Below are positions 9,015 through 18,241 of a DNA stretch of 64,000 bases, in pieces. The notes under the pieces are model-generated. The model searched no databases. It was not told the DNA's origin and saw only the letters and a program-made list of their open reading frames with translations. The DNA lies in assembly GCF_014651135.1 (NCBI RefSeq), contig NZ_BMWH01000010.1, positions 121,145 through 185,144 of the forward strand, read 5' to 3'. The number at the start of each line of letters is the position of its first letter. Positions within the stretch are counted from its first letter, which is position 1. A program made the position numbers and the translations under genes. This DNA is from Streptomyces echinoruber. GTDB taxonomy: Bacteria > Actinomycetota > Actinomycetes > Streptomycetales > Streptomycetaceae.

Positions 9015-10269
9015 ACTCCCCGAAGCGGGGATACACCCGGGAGAGGTACTCGGCGTCCCGGGTGTGCACCTTGCCCCAGTGCGGACGGCCCTCGTGCGCG
9101 GTGAAGATGCGCTCGGCCTCGGTGAAGTACCGCTGGTAGGGCGTCCCGCGGAACATGTGGACCGCGACGTACGCGCTGTCCCGGCCCGACGCCGTGGACA
9201 GCGCGATGTCGTCCGCGGGGCAGGTGCGCACCTCCACCGGGAAGCTCACCCGCAGATCCGAGCGGTCCACCAGCGCCTTCAGCTCGCGCAGCGTCGCCAC
9301 CAGCGCCGCGCGCGGAACGGCGTACTCCATCTCCACGAAACGCACCCGGCGCGGCGAGGTGAACACCTTGTACGGGATGTCGGTGTACGTCCGGGCCGAG
9401 AGCGCGCGGCTGGATATCCGCGCGATGCCGGGGACGGTGGCCGGGACCGCGCGGCCGATCCAGTTGGCCACCTGGAAGACGCCGTTGGAGAGGAACTCGT
9501 CCTCGAACCAGGCCCGCGCCGGCGGCACCGGCCGCTCCGGGCCCGCACTGCGGTTGTTGCGCTTGGTGTTGGTGTTGCCCGTGTGCGGGAACCAGTAGAA
9601 CTCGAAGTGCTCGTTCTCGGCCCAGAGTTCGTCGAACTCGGCGAGCACCCGCTCCAGCGGCATCGGCTCCTCGCGCGCGGTGAGCAGGAACAGCGGCTCC
9701 ACGGCGAAGGTGATCGCGGTGACGATGCCGAGGGCGCCCAGGCCGATGCGGGCGGCGGCGAAGACGTCCGGGTTCTCCCGGGCGGAGCAGGTGAGCACCG
9801 AGCCGTCCGCGGTGACCAGCTCCAGCTCCCGGATCTGGGCGGCGATCGAGCCGGAGTCGCGGCCGGTGCCGTGGGTGCCGGTGCTGGTGGCGCCGGAGAC
9901 CGTCTGCTCCATGATGTCGCCCATGTTCGTCAGCGACAGGCCCTCGCGCGCCAGGGCCGCGTTGAGCCGCTTGAGCGGGGTGCCGGCCGCCACGGTGACC
10001 GTCATGTTCTCGCGGTCGATCCGGCGGATGCCGGTCAGCAGGTGGGGACGGACCAGCACCCCGTCGGTCGCGGCGATGGCCGTGAAGGAGTGCCCGGTGC
10101 CCACGGCCTTCACCGGCAGGCCGTCCTCGGCCGCCCGGCGGACCACGGCCGCCAGCTCCTCGACGGAGGCGGGTGCGGCCTCCCGCGCGGGCCGGGCGGT
10201 GACGTTGCCGCCCCAGTTACGCCAGGTGCCGGTGCCGCCGCTCGTCTTCCCGCTCGCCGTGCTGCCCAA
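8938..10269 (-). CDS. D-arabinono-1,4-lactone oxidase-type FAD enzyme
   Basis: A 443-residue flavoprotein of the vanillyl-alcohol-oxidase/ALO family, which oxidises sugar 1,4-lactones. The N-terminal FAD-binding domain has VKAVGTGHSF (the His is the usual covalent flavin site) and the SGATSTGTHGTG loop. The C-terminal ALO domain ends with HWGKVHTRD, a conserved family signature, and YLSRVYPRFGEF. I chose the TTG at 10269 because GGGGAGG lies five bases before it and family similarity begins there (STASGK...WRNWGGN). It overlaps the end of the MFS gene by 53 nt on the same strand, so they are probably cotranscribed. Confidence 0.87.
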   Translation of the reverse strand: MGSTASGKTSGGTGTWRNWGGNVTARPAREAAPASVEELAAVVRRAAEDGLPVKAVGTGHSFTAIAATDGVLVRPHLLTGIRRIDRENMTVTVAAGTPLKRLNAALAREGLSLTNMGDIMEQTVSGATSTGTHGTGRDSGSIAAQIRELELVTADGSVLTCSARENPDVFAAARIGLGALGIVTAITFAVEPLFLLTAREEPMPLERVLAEFDELWAENEHFEFYWFPHTGNTNTKRNNRSAGPERPVPPARAWFEDEFLSNGVFQVANWIGRAVPATVPGIARISSRALSARTYTDIPYKVFTSPRRVRFVEMEYAVPRAALVATLRELKALVDRSDLRVSFPVEVRTCPADDIALSTASGRDSAYVAVHMFRGTPYQRYFTEAERIFTAHEGRPHWGKVHTRDAEYLSRVYPRFGEFTALRDRLDPERRFRNDYLRRVLGP

Positions 10270-11467
10270 CGGAGCCTCCCCGACCCGGAGCCGGCCTGCG
10301 CAGCCGGCGGTACCCGAGGAAACCCACCGCGACCGCGAGGGCCCCGGCGACCGCCGGGATCCCGTACCCCGCCCGCGCGCCGGCCGCGTCGACGACCCAG
10401 CCGGCCACCGACGAGCCGAGCGCCACACCGACCGCGAGCCCGGTGCTCACCCAGGTCATGCCCTCGGTCAGGTGTGTGCGAGGCACGTGCCGTTCGATGA
10501 GGGACATCGTCGTGATCATCGTGGGAGCGATGGACAGGCCCGCAAGGAACAGCGCCGCGGCCAGAAACGGCAGGCTTCCGACCAGTAGGAGGGGGATCAT
10601 ACTCACGGCCATGGCCCCCACGCCCAGCATCCACTGACGTTCCGGTTCCCCGCGCACCGGCAGCAGCCCGAAGACGGCCCCCGCCAGGCAGGAACCGGCC
10701 GCGTAGAGCGCCAGCACCACGCTCGCGGCCCCCGGGTGGCCTCGCTCACCGGCGAAGGCCACGGTGACCACGTCGACCGCCCCGAAGATCGCCCCGGCCG
10801 CCACGAAGGTGGCCACCAGCAGCCACAGGCCGGGCGCGCGCAGGGCGCTGCCGCCGCCGTGGCCCTCGCGCGGGTGCGGCGCGGGCTCCGTGGCCCGCTG
10901 CGCGGTCAGCCAGAACACGCCGACGCCGAGGAAGCACGCGGCCAGCAGCGGCCCGGCCTCCGGGAACCACACCGTGGACAGGCCGATGGAGAGGATCGGG
11001 CCCAGGACGAAGCACACCTCGTCCAGCACGGACTCCAGCGAGTACGCGGTGTGCAGCCGCGGTGTGCCCCCGTACAGCGCGGCCCAGCGGGCGCGGACCA
11101 TCGCGCCCAGGCTCGGCACCGCGCCGAGGCCCGCGGCGCACCCGAACAGCACCCAGTCCGGCCCGCCGAGGTGCGCGGTCAGCAGCAGTCCGGCCGTCGC
11201 GGCGAGCGCGACCAGCGCGGCCGGCCGCAGCACCCGGCGCTGCCCGTGCCGGTCCACCAGCCGCGACACCTGCGGCCCGAGCACCGCGGCCGCCAGCGCG
11301 ATCGTCGCCGACAGCGTCCCCGCCAGTCCGTAGCGCCCGTTGAGCCGGGAGATCATCGTCACCACGCCGACGCCCGTCATCGACAGCGGCATCCGCCCCA
11401 CCAGCCCGGCCGCGGAGAACGCCTTGGTTCCGGGGGCCGCGAACAGGGTGCGGTAGGGGCTGAGCAC
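10217..11467 (-). CDS. MFS transporter
   Basis: A 416-residue inner-membrane transporter with about twelve hydrophobic segments in two six-helix halves and the major-facilitator loop motif SRLVDRHGQRRVLRP between helices 2 and 3. It resembles drug/metabolite:H+ antiporters; the substrate is unknown. The GTG at 11467 (VLSPYRTLFAAPGTKAF) follows GGGAG and gives a normal length. The C-terminal tail is charged (ERRHRHLA) and its coding end overlaps the lactone-oxidase start, which suggests one operon. Confidence 0.88.
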   Translation of the reverse strand: MLSPYRTLFAAPGTKAFSAAGLVGRMPLSMTGVGVVTMISRLNGRYGLAGTLSATIALAAAVLGPQVSRLVDRHGQRRVLRPAALVALAATAGLLLTAHLGGPDWVLFGCAAGLGAVPSLGAMVRARWAALYGGTPRLHTAYSLESVLDEVCFVLGPILSIGLSTVWFPEAGPLLAACFLGVGVFWLTAQRATEPAPHPREGHGGGSALRAPGLWLLVATFVAAGAIFGAVDVVTVAFAGERGHPGAASVVLALYAAGSCLAGAVFGLLPVRGEPERQWMLGVGAMAVSMIPLLLVGSLPFLAAALFLAGLSIAPTMITTMSLIERHVPRTHLTEGMTWVSTGLAVGVALGSSVAGWVVDAAGARAGYGIPAVAGALAVAVGFLGYRRLRRPAPGRGGSVGQHGEREDERRHRHLA

Positions 11468-11659
11468 GGACGTCTCCCACAGGGGCGCGGGGCTGGGACG
11501 GGCAGCACGGGGGCGGGGACACGGCGCCAGCGGCACGACGACGGCAGTGACGACGGCAGTGACGCGACAGCAGTGATACGACCGACACAGCTTACGGGCG
11601 CGTCCCGGTGCCGCACCCGCGGTTTTCCGGCCGTCAGCGGCGGGTGGCAGGATCGACCC

Positions 11660-12787
11660 ATGCCAGACGCGCTCGATGCCACTCCCTACGACGCCCTGCT
11701 GCTGCTCTCGTTCGGCGGCCCGGAAGGACCGGACGACGTGGTCCCGTTCCTGGAGAACGTGACGCGCGGGCGCGGCATCCCCAAGGAACGCCTGAAGGAG
11801 GTCGGGCAGCACTACTTCCTCTTCGGCGGGGTCAGCCCGATCAACGACCAGAACCGCGCCCTGCTCGCCGCCCTGCGCAAGGACTTCGCGGAGCACGGCC
11901 TGGACCTGCCGGTGTACTGGGGCAACCGCAACTGGGCGCCGTACCTGACGGACACCCTCCGGGACATGGTGCGCGACGGCCGCCGCCGCATCCTGGTGCT
12001 GGCCACCAGCGCCTACGCCTCGTACTCCGGCTGCCGCCAGTACCGCGAGAACCTCGCCGAGGCCCTCGCCACCCTGGAACAGGAGGGCCTGGAGCCGCCG
12101 AGGGTCGACAAGCTGCGGCACTACTTCAACCACCCCGGCTTCGTCGAGCCCATGACCGACGGGGTGATCGAGGCGCTGGCCGACCTGCCCGAGGACGTCC
12201 GCGACGGCGCGCACCTCGCCTTCACCACCCACTCGATCCCGACCTCGGCCGCCGACACCTCCGGCCCGGTGGAGCAGCACGGCGACGGCGGCGCGTACGT
12301 CAGGCAGCACCTGGACGTGGCCCGGCTGATCGCCGACGCGGTCCGCGAGCGCACCGGCGTCGACCACCCCTGGCAGCTCGTCTACCAGTCCCGCTCCGGC
12401 GCCCCGCACATCCCCTGGCTGGAGCCCGACATCTGCGACCACCTCCAGGAGTGCCACGCGGCCGGCGTGCCCGCCGTCGTCATGGCGCCCATCGGCTTCG
12501 TCTCCGACCACATGGAGGTCAAGTACGACCTCGACACGGAGGCCAGGGCCAAGGCCGAGGAACTCGGTCTGCCGGTGCGCCGCTCGGCCACCGTGGGCGC
12601 CGACCCGCGCTTCGCCGCCGCGATCCGCGACCTCGTCGTGGAGCGCGCCGCCGTCGCACGCGGCCAGGACGTCACCCCGTGCGCCCTGGGCACCCTCGGC
12701 CCCAGCCACCACGTCTGCCCCGTGGGCTGCTGCCCGGCCCGCCAGGCCCGCCCCGCCGCCGCGGGCGCCGACAGCCCCTACGCGTGA
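11660..12787 (+). CDS. cpfC: Coproporphyrin III ferrochelatase
   Basis: A 375-residue enzyme that inserts Fe2+ into coproporphyrin III in the actinobacterial haem pathway (also called hemH). Conserved segments are ALLLLSFGGPEGPDDVVPFLENVTRGRGIP at the N-terminus, FTTHSIPTS (catalytic His) and PIGFVSDHMEVKYDLD (catalytic Glu/Asp). The C-terminus has the Cys-rich CALGTLGPSHHVCPVGCCP; together with an internal Cys this would supply the ligands of the [2Fe-2S] cluster known in actinobacterial enzymes. The start is the ATG that gives the usual MPDALDATPYDALL N-terminus. It is followed after 8 bases by the phosphatase gene. Confidence 0.94.
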   Translation: MPDALDATPYDALLLLSFGGPEGPDDVVPFLENVTRGRGIPKERLKEVGQHYFLFGGVSPINDQNRALLAALRKDFAEHGLDLPVYWGNRNWAPYLTDTLRDMVRDGRRRILVLATSAYASYSGCRQYRENLAEALATLEQEGLEPPRVDKLRHYFNHPGFVEPMTDGVIEALADLPEDVRDGAHLAFTTHSIPTSAADTSGPVEQHGDGGAYVRQHLDVARLIADAVRERTGVDHPWQLVYQSRSGAPHIPWLEPDICDHLQECHAAGVPAVVMAPIGFVSDHMEVKYDLDTEARAKAEELGLPVRRSATVGADPRFAAAIRDLVVERAAVARGQDVTPCALGTLGPSHHVCPVGCCPARQARPAAAGADSPYA

Positions 12788-12795
12788 GGAGCCCC

Positions 12796-13617
12796 GTGAC
12801 CCCGCACGACCCGCTGCACACGGAACTGCTCGACCTGGCCCGTGAGGCCGCCCGCCGCGCCGGCGACCTGCTGCGCGACGGCCGCCCCGCGGACCTGGCC
12901 GTCGCGGCGACCAAGTCCAGCCCGATCGACGTCGTCACCGAGATGGACATCGCGGCGGAGAAGCTGATCACCGACCTGATCTCCGAGCGCCGCCCCGAGG
13001 ACGGCATCCTCGGCGAGGAGGGCGCCGCCACCGAGGGCACCAGCGGCATCCGCTGGGTGATCGATCCGCTCGACGGAACGGTCAACTACCTGTACGGCCT
13101 GCCGACCTGGGCGGTGTCCGTCGCCGCCGAGCAGGACGGCGAGACCGTCGTCGGCGCGGTGGCCGTCCCCCTGCGTGGGGAGGCCTTCCACGCGGTGCGC
13201 GGCGCCGGCGCCTGGGCCACCGGCCCCTGGGAGGGCGAGCGCCGGCTCACCTGCCGCCCCGCGCCGCCGCTGGAGCAGGCCCTGGTCGCGACCGGGTTCA
13301 ACTACGTCACCGAGGTCCGCGCCCACCAGGCCGAGGTCGCCCGCCGTCTGATCCCCCTGGTGCGCGACATCCGCCGCAGCGGCTCGGCCGCCGTCGACCT
13401 GTGCGACCTGGCCGCCGGTCGCCTCGACGGCTACTACGAGCGCGGCCTGAACCCCTGGGACTGGGCCGCCGGCAACCTCGTCGCCCGCGAGGCGGGCGCC
13501 CTGACCGGCGGCCGCCCCGGCGAGCGCCCCTCGCGCGACCTGACGGTCGCGGGAACCCCCGGCGTCTTCGAGCCCCTGCAGAGCCTCCTGGAGGACCTCG
13601 GCGCCTGGCACGACTAG
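12796..13617 (+). CDS. Inositol monophosphatase family protein
   Basis: A 273-residue Mg2+-dependent, Li+-sensitive-type phosphatase. The signatures are all present: ILGEEGA (metal Glu), WVIDPLDGTVNYLYG (motif A with Asp/Asp) and GLNPWDWAAGNLVAREAGA (motif B with WDxAAG). Substrates in the family range from inositol-1-phosphate to other sugar phosphates and cannot be assigned here. The GTG at 12796 follows GAGGA at the end of the ferrochelatase gene, implying one transcript. A strong hairpin lies 45 bases after the stop. Confidence 0.9.
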   Translation: MTPHDPLHTELLDLAREAARRAGDLLRDGRPADLAVAATKSSPIDVVTEMDIAAEKLITDLISERRPEDGILGEEGAATEGTSGIRWVIDPLDGTVNYLYGLPTWAVSVAAEQDGETVVGAVAVPLRGEAFHAVRGAGAWATGPWEGERRLTCRPAPPLEQALVATGFNYVTEVRAHQAEVARRLIPLVRDIRRSGSAAVDLCDLAAGRLDGYYERGLNPWDWAAGNLVAREAGALTGGRPGERPSRDLTVAGTPGVFEPLQSLLEDLGAWHD

Positions 13618-13662
13618 GGAAGGAAGGGCCGGAACCTCCGGAGACGAAGGGGCGCAAAGGCA

Positions 13663-13693
13663 GGAGCCCCGGCGCTGGATTCGCCGGGGCTCC
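13663..13693. terminator. Bidirectional terminator hairpin
   Basis: A perfect 12-bp stem (GGAGCCCCGGCG / CGCCGGGGCTCC) with a 7-base loop sits between the convergent phosphatase gene and the small gene at 13713-13886. Confidence 0.75.
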
Positions 13694-13712
13694 CTGTACG
13701 GGTACGGGTCGA

Positions 13713-13886
13713 TCAGACGCCGGACGCGCCGACCTCCACACCGTGTTCGGCGGCGAGGCGGCGGAGGTCGTCGAGTTCGGCCTCCTCCACCTCGACGAGG
13801 AAGTCGTCGCCCTCGTCACGAGCCCGCGACAGATCGGACTCGGTCGCCCTTATCCGCTGCAGAAGTCCTGCGGTGAAAGCGTCCAT
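13713..13886 (-). CDS. Small conserved hypothetical protein, 57 aa
   Basis: A 57-residue acidic, helical protein (MDAFTAGLLQRIRATESDLSR...) made almost entirely of Glu/Asp/Leu/Arg-rich heptad-like sequence, suggesting a short coiled coil. It has no membrane segment. It is found at this place, upstream of cutRS, in other Streptomyces as far as I remember; the function is unknown. I chose the ATG at 13886 because the frame loses coding character upstream. Confidence 0.7.
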   Translation of the reverse strand: MDAFTAGLLQRIRATESDLSRARDEGDDFLVEVEEAELDDLRRLAAEHGVEVGASGV

Positions 13887-14125
13887 GCTGCGCCCCCTCG
13901 TCCTGGGTCGTGGGTCGGTGGCACGGGGGTGTGCCCTGTGTGGGAAGGGGCGATCACGTCTCCGGATGCCCAGCACGCTGCCCGGGCTGGGCGGCGACGG
14001 TGCCGGACACCCGCACCCACCTCTGCGGAAAGCGGATCGCGGTGTACCGCATGGTGGTGCGGCACATGCAGAGCGTGATCGCGGGGTGTAAAGCCGTCCT
14101 CCCCAAGGCGCCGTCCGGGGAAACC

Positions 14126-14139
14126 TCTCCGTACGGAGA
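14126..14139. promoter_or_regulatory. 14-bp palindrome upstream of cutR
   Basis: TCTCCGTACGGAGA is a perfect palindrome inside an A/T-richer patch, 260 bases before cutR. The 514-base region 13887-14400 holds no gene that I can support, so this is a candidate operator or promoter element. The binding protein is unknown. Confidence 0.35.
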
Positions 14140-14400
14140 AATTTTCGCCTTTGTGTCGTGCTCACTCTTCCTTCACCGTCCGGCTCCTGCCGCCTCACCC
14201 GGGCGCAGCCGTCCTTCCTCCTCCCGCGGCCCGCCGTCCCCGCGCGGCCCGCCCTCCCCGCCCTGCAGATGCCGCCCTCCCCGCCTTACAGCCGACTTAC
14301 GGCGGAAAAGGGCAGGATGGAAGGACACACAGCCGGACAACACCCCTGCCCACGTGTGCGCGCAAGCGCTGCGCGGGCGGACACAGGAAGGACAAGCGAC

Positions 14401-15054
14401 GTGCGCGTACTCGTCGTCGAGGACGAGCAGCTGCTCGCCGATGCGGTGGCCACCGGACTGCGCCGGGAGGCCATGGCCGTCGACGTCGTGTACGACGGTG
14501 CGGCCGCCCTGGAGCGCATCGGCGTCAACGACTACGACGTGGTCGTCCTCGACCGCGACCTGCCCCTGGTGCACGGCGACGACGTGTGCCGCAAGGTCGT
14601 CGAGCTGGGCCTGCCCACGCGCGTGCTGATGCTCACGGCCGCCGGCGACGTCAGCGACCGGGTCGAGGGCCTGGAGATCGGCGCCGACGACTACCTGCCC
14701 AAGCCCTTCGCGTTCAGCGAGCTGATCGCCCGGGTGCGCGCCCTGGGCCGCCGTACCAGCGTGCCGCTGCCGCCCGTCCTGGAGCGCGCCGGCATCAAGC
14801 TCGACCCCAACCGCCGCGAGGTCTTCCGCGACGGCCGGGAGATCCAGCTGGCGCCGAAGGAGTTCGCGGTGCTGGAGGTGCTGATGCGCAGCGAGGGCGC
14901 GGTCGTCTCGGCGGAGCAGCTGCTGGAGAAGGCCTGGGACGAGAACACCGACCCGTTCACCAACGTCGTGCGGGTGACCGTGATGACGCTGCGCCGCAAG
15001 CTCGGCGAGCCGCCCGTCATCGTCACCGTGCCCGGCTCCGGCTACCGGATCTGA
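14401..15054 (+). CDS. cutR: CutR, response regulator
   Basis: A 217-residue OmpR-family response regulator. The receiver domain (1-115) has the acidic pair in VEDEQ, the phospho-acceptor Asp in VVVLDRDLPL (residue about 52) and the switch Lys in DDYLPKPF. The C-terminal winged helix has the DNA-contacting stretch NVVRVTVMTLRRKLGEPP. Length and sequence agree with S. lividans/S. coelicolor CutR, which with CutS controls secretion/cell-envelope responses and antibiotic output. The GTG start follows GGAAGGAC. CutS begins 6 bases after the stop, so the two genes form an operon. Confidence 0.93.
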   Translation: MRVLVVEDEQLLADAVATGLRREAMAVDVVYDGAAALERIGVNDYDVVVLDRDLPLVHGDDVCRKVVELGLPTRVLMLTAAGDVSDRVEGLEIGADDYLPKPFAFSELIARVRALGRRTSVPLPPVLERAGIKLDPNRREVFRDGREIQLAPKEFAVLEVLMRSEGAVVSAEQLLEKAWDENTDPFTNVVRVTVMTLRRKLGEPPVIVTVPGSGYRI

Positions 15055-15060
15055 TCGACC

Positions 15061-16311
15061 GTGGCCACGACTCCCACCGCACACGTCCAGGCACCCCCCA
15101 AACCCACCTGGGACCCCAGGCGGCCGGCGCCGCCCTTCCCGTGGCTGCGCCCGACCATCCGGATACGCCTCACGCTGCTGTACGGCGGCATGTTCCTGAT
15201 CGCCGGCATCCTGCTGCTGTCGATCATCTACCTGCTGGCGGCGCAGGCCCTGAACACGGGCAACGAGCCCCTGTTCAAGATCGTCAGCGGTTCCGAGATC
15301 AAGGTGGCCAGCGACAACTGCCCGGCCATCAACACGAACAACCTCACGCTGCCCGAGTTCAACGCGGCGATCAGCCAGTGCATCGACCACCAGCGCCAGG
15401 TCGCCCTGGACAACCTGCTCAGCCGCTCGCTGCTGGCCCTGCTCGGCCTCGCCGTCATCGCCTTCGCCTTCGGCTACGCCATGGCCGGCCGGGTCCTGGC
15501 ACCGCTGGGCCGGATCACCCGCACCGCACGCGCGGTGGCCGGCTCCGATCTGTCCCGGCGGATCGAGCTGGACGGCCCGGACGACGAGCTGAAGGAACTC
15601 GCGGACACCTTCGACGACATGCTGGAGCGCCTCCAGCGGGCCTTCACCGCCCAGCAGCGCTTCGTCGGCAACGCCTCGCACGAGCTGCGCACCCCGCTCG
15701 CGATCAACCGCACCCTCCTCGAGGTGCACCTGTCCGACCCGAACGCGCCGGTGGAGCTGCAGCAGCTGGGCAGGACGCTGCTGGCCACCAACGAGCGCAG
15801 CGAGCAGCTGGTGGAGGGCCTGCTGCTGCTCGCCCGCAGCGACAACCAGATCGTCGAGCGCAAGCCGGTGGACCTCGCCGAGGTGGCCACCCAGGCCATC
15901 GACCAGGTGCGCGGCGAGGCCGAGGAGAGGGGCGTGCTGATCCGCGGCGAGCGCAGGCCGGTGATCGTGCAGGGCAACGGCGTGCTGCTGGAACGGATCG
16001 CGCTGAACCTGGTGCAGAACGCCGTGCGGTACAACGTGCCGCAGGACGGCTGGGTGGAGGTCGTCACCGACATCCAGCACGGGCAGGCGGTCCTGGTGGT
16101 CGCCAACACCGGTCCGGTCGTCCCGGCGTACGAGATCGACAATCTCTTCGAGCCCTTCCGCCGCCTGCGCACCGAGCGCACCGGGAGCGACAAGGGGGTG
16201 GGCCTGGGCTTGTCCATCGCCCGCTCCGTGGCCCGGGCGCACGGCGGCCATATCACGGCCCAGCCGCGAGAGGGGGGAGGGCTCGTGATGCGGGTCACGC
16301 TGCCGCTGTGA
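15061..16311 (+). CDS. cutS: CutS, sensor histidine kinase
   Basis: A 416-residue membrane sensor kinase and the partner of CutR. TM1 is near residues 37-60 (LTLLYGGMFLIAGILLLSIIYLLAA). A short extracytoplasmic domain of about 60 residues contains two cysteines (SDNCPAIN and AISQCIDH), which in CutS have been proposed to sense the extracellular thiol-disulfide state. TM2 is near 121-142, followed by HAMP (AGRVLAPLGRITRTARAVAG), the phospho-acceptor H-box FVGNASHELRTPLA, and the ATP-binding N (NLVQNAVRYN) and G (GVGLGLSIARSVARAHGG) boxes. The GTG start is separated from the cutR stop by 6 bases. Confidence 0.92.
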   Translation: MATTPTAHVQAPPKPTWDPRRPAPPFPWLRPTIRIRLTLLYGGMFLIAGILLLSIIYLLAAQALNTGNEPLFKIVSGSEIKVASDNCPAINTNNLTLPEFNAAISQCIDHQRQVALDNLLSRSLLALLGLAVIAFAFGYAMAGRVLAPLGRITRTARAVAGSDLSRRIELDGPDDELKELADTFDDMLERLQRAFTAQQRFVGNASHELRTPLAINRTLLEVHLSDPNAPVELQQLGRTLLATNERSEQLVEGLLLLARSDNQIVERKPVDLAEVATQAIDQVRGEAEERGVLIRGERRPVIVQGNGVLLERIALNLVQNAVRYNVPQDGWVEVVTDIQHGQAVLVVANTGPVVPAYEIDNLFEPFRRLRTERTGSDKGVGLGLSIARSVARAHGGHITAQPREGGGLVMRVTLPL

Positions 16312-16449
16312 CGGCGGCCTCGACACGCGCGGGGATGTTCGCTTTGCGCGGAATTTCCCGACCGCCCGCCGGGATCCTTCCTGTGTGATCAATCACATGC
16401 GCGAGTTTCCGGCCATCTACGTTCCGTGATCATGGCGGAGGTCGCAAAG

Positions 16450-16468
16450 CCCGGAAAATCCGGGTTTT
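16450..16468 (+). terminator. Rho-independent terminator after cutRS
   Basis: The stem CCCGGA/TCCGGG with an AAA loop is followed by TTTT, a classical intrinsic terminator. The rest of 16312-16704 holds no gene: it has a TGTGAT/ATCACA inverted repeat near 16384-16397, two further GATCA-containing patches, and presumably the promoter of the DUF4193 gene. Confidence 0.6.
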
Positions 16469-16704
16469 CGAGGGGTCTGATCACGGGAAGTACACGGTGG
16501 AACCTCTTTGAAGGGCGAGGTTCGGACCGTGTACGGTCCCGATCGCCATCCAAGTCGATCACTCTCGAGGGGTCCGGTTGGGTGTCGATTGAGTAACAGA
16601 CCTTGATGTGAGGCAAAATCTCCGCCTCGGGTCGGGCACAAGTCCGGCCTCTCACGCGTTACGTGCGCTGGAGACACCGCAGACACCCAGAGGGGGAGAG
16701 CGAT

Positions 16705-17001
16705 ATGGCAACCGATTACGACACCCCACGCAAGACCGACGACGACGTCGACTCGGACAGCCTGGAAGAGCTCAAGGCACGGCGGACCGACAAGTCGGTC
16801 TCCTCGGTGGACGTGGACGAGTTCGAGGCCGCGGAGAGCCTGGAGCTGCCCGGCGCCGACCTCTCCAACGAGGAGCTGGCCGTCCGGGTGCTGCCCAAGC
16901 AGCAGGACGAGTTCACCTGCATGAGCTGCTTCCTGGTGCACCACCGCAGCCAGCTGGCCCGGGAGAAGAACGGCCAGCCGATCTGCCGCGACTGCGACTG
17001 A
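16705..17001 (+). CDS. DUF4193 family zinc-ribbon-like protein
   Basis: A 98-residue acidic actinobacterial protein. Two Cys pairs near the C-terminus (FTCMSCFLVH and PICRDCD, 22 residues apart) form a probable zinc ribbon. The N-terminal half is highly acidic and probably disordered. The molecular role is not established. The ATG at 16705 follows a strong AGGGGGAGAG. The long leader and strong ribosome binding site suggest high expression. The next gene begins 13 bases after the stop. Confidence 0.88.
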   Translation: MATDYDTPRKTDDDVDSDSLEELKARRTDKSVSSVDVDEFEAAESLELPGADLSNEELAVRVLPKQQDEFTCMSCFLVHHRSQLAREKNGQPICRDCD

Positions 17002-17014
17002 GGCCGGGTCGGCC

Positions 17015-17983
17015 GTGACCGGCTCGACCCCTCCTTGGAAGCGCCGCTTCCCCCGTCGGGGAGCGGACCACGGGCCGTCCGACGGTCCTCACGGCGCGCG
17101 TGACGACGAGCGGGGCCCCTCCGGTACGGGAGCGGCCGGCGCCGGTGCTTCCGGCGCCGGCCCCGATCCGGCCGGAGCGGCCTCGCTCGAACCGGTGCCC
17201 GGCCGGGACGACCCGGTGCCGGCACGACCCGGCGCACCCGTCGCCCGCCGGCGGACGGCCGCGCTGCGGCACCGGGCCGGGCGGGTCCGGCAGGGCGCTC
17301 GCACGGGCGGGGGCCGCGCCAGGGCGGGGCTGACCCGTCTCGTCGACCGGCTCGTCGCCATGGCCCCGCGCATCCCCGTACGCGACCTGGCGACCCTGCG
17401 CCGGCAGTACCCCGGCCTGGGACCGGAGGAGCTCGCGGACACCTTGGTGACGGGCGCGGCCAACGCGACGGCGGCGGTCGGAGCGGGCATCGGAGCGGCG
17501 GCGATGCTGCCGGTGCCGCTCGCGATGCCCACGGAACTGGCCGTCGAGATCACCGGCGTCGCCGCGATCGAACTGAAGCTGATCGCCGAACTGCACGAGG
17601 TGTACGGCGTCCGCCCGCCCGGCTCGCCGCGCGCCCGCGCCGCCGTGTACCTGTCCTGCTGGTCCCGGGAACGGGGCGTCGACGTGACCAGACCCGCCGC
17701 GTTCAACGACATGCTCGGCGGCCCCCTGCGCCGTGAGCTGCGTCGGCGGGTCACCAAACGCATGGTGCGCGACCTGCCGAGCCTGACGCCGTTCCTGGTC
17801 GGCGCCACCGCCGGCGCGGTGTTCAACCGGCGTGAGACCAGGAGGCTCGCCCGGCGCGTCCGGGCCGACCTGCGCAAGATCCAGGTGCCCTGGGACGCGC
17901 TCGACCTGCCCGCGCTGCAGCCCCCGCCCGACGTCCTCGACATGAGGGACGTCACCGACGTCCGCAGACAGCTCGAGGACTGA
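17015..17983 (+). CDS. Conserved hypothetical protein, possibly membrane-associated
   Basis: A 322-residue Streptomyces hypothetical. The first 110 residues are Pro/Gly/Arg-rich and probably disordered. The following domain has a hydrophobic Ala-rich patch (ATAAVGAGIGAAAMLPVPLAMPTE, split by a short turn) that could lie in or on the membrane, then VAAIELKLIAELHEVYGV and a long basic helical region with a second hydrophobic segment (LTPFLVGATAGAVF). The shape recalls EcsC-like proteins, but I do not claim it. The GTG at 17015 is 13 bases after the DUF4193 stop, which suggests cotranscription. Confidence 0.7.
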   Translation: MTGSTPPWKRRFPRRGADHGPSDGPHGARDDERGPSGTGAAGAGASGAGPDPAGAASLEPVPGRDDPVPARPGAPVARRRTAALRHRAGRVRQGARTGGGRARAGLTRLVDRLVAMAPRIPVRDLATLRRQYPGLGPEELADTLVTGAANATAAVGAGIGAAAMLPVPLAMPTELAVEITGVAAIELKLIAELHEVYGVRPPGSPRARAAVYLSCWSRERGVDVTRPAAFNDMLGGPLRRELRRRVTKRMVRDLPSLTPFLVGATAGAVFNRRETRRLARRVRADLRKIQVPWDALDLPALQPPPDVLDMRDVTDVRRQLED

Positions 17984-18241
17984 CATCCAGAGGACTGACC
18001 TCCACAGGTCCAGAGGACTGACCTCCACAGAAGCATCCCGCCCCCGACCCGCGGGCACACCGGGGACCGATCCGCCCCGTGGGTGCCCGGCGGCTTTCGT
18101 GCACCGGTTGCCGCGCACGAGGACGTCCAGGCGTTCCCGTGCGAAGGGCGTCGGGAAGCCGCCGGGACGGTTCGGGCCGCCCGCGCCCGCCCCTCACCCC
18201 GCCACGGCCCCGCTCAGGCGGCCGTGCCCCCGTGGCGCCGC

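Noticed and set aside
14173..16392. Long minus-strand open frame opposite cutRS
   Set aside because: It is a shadow of cutR and cutS; the composition is Gln/His/Leu-rich and has no domain.
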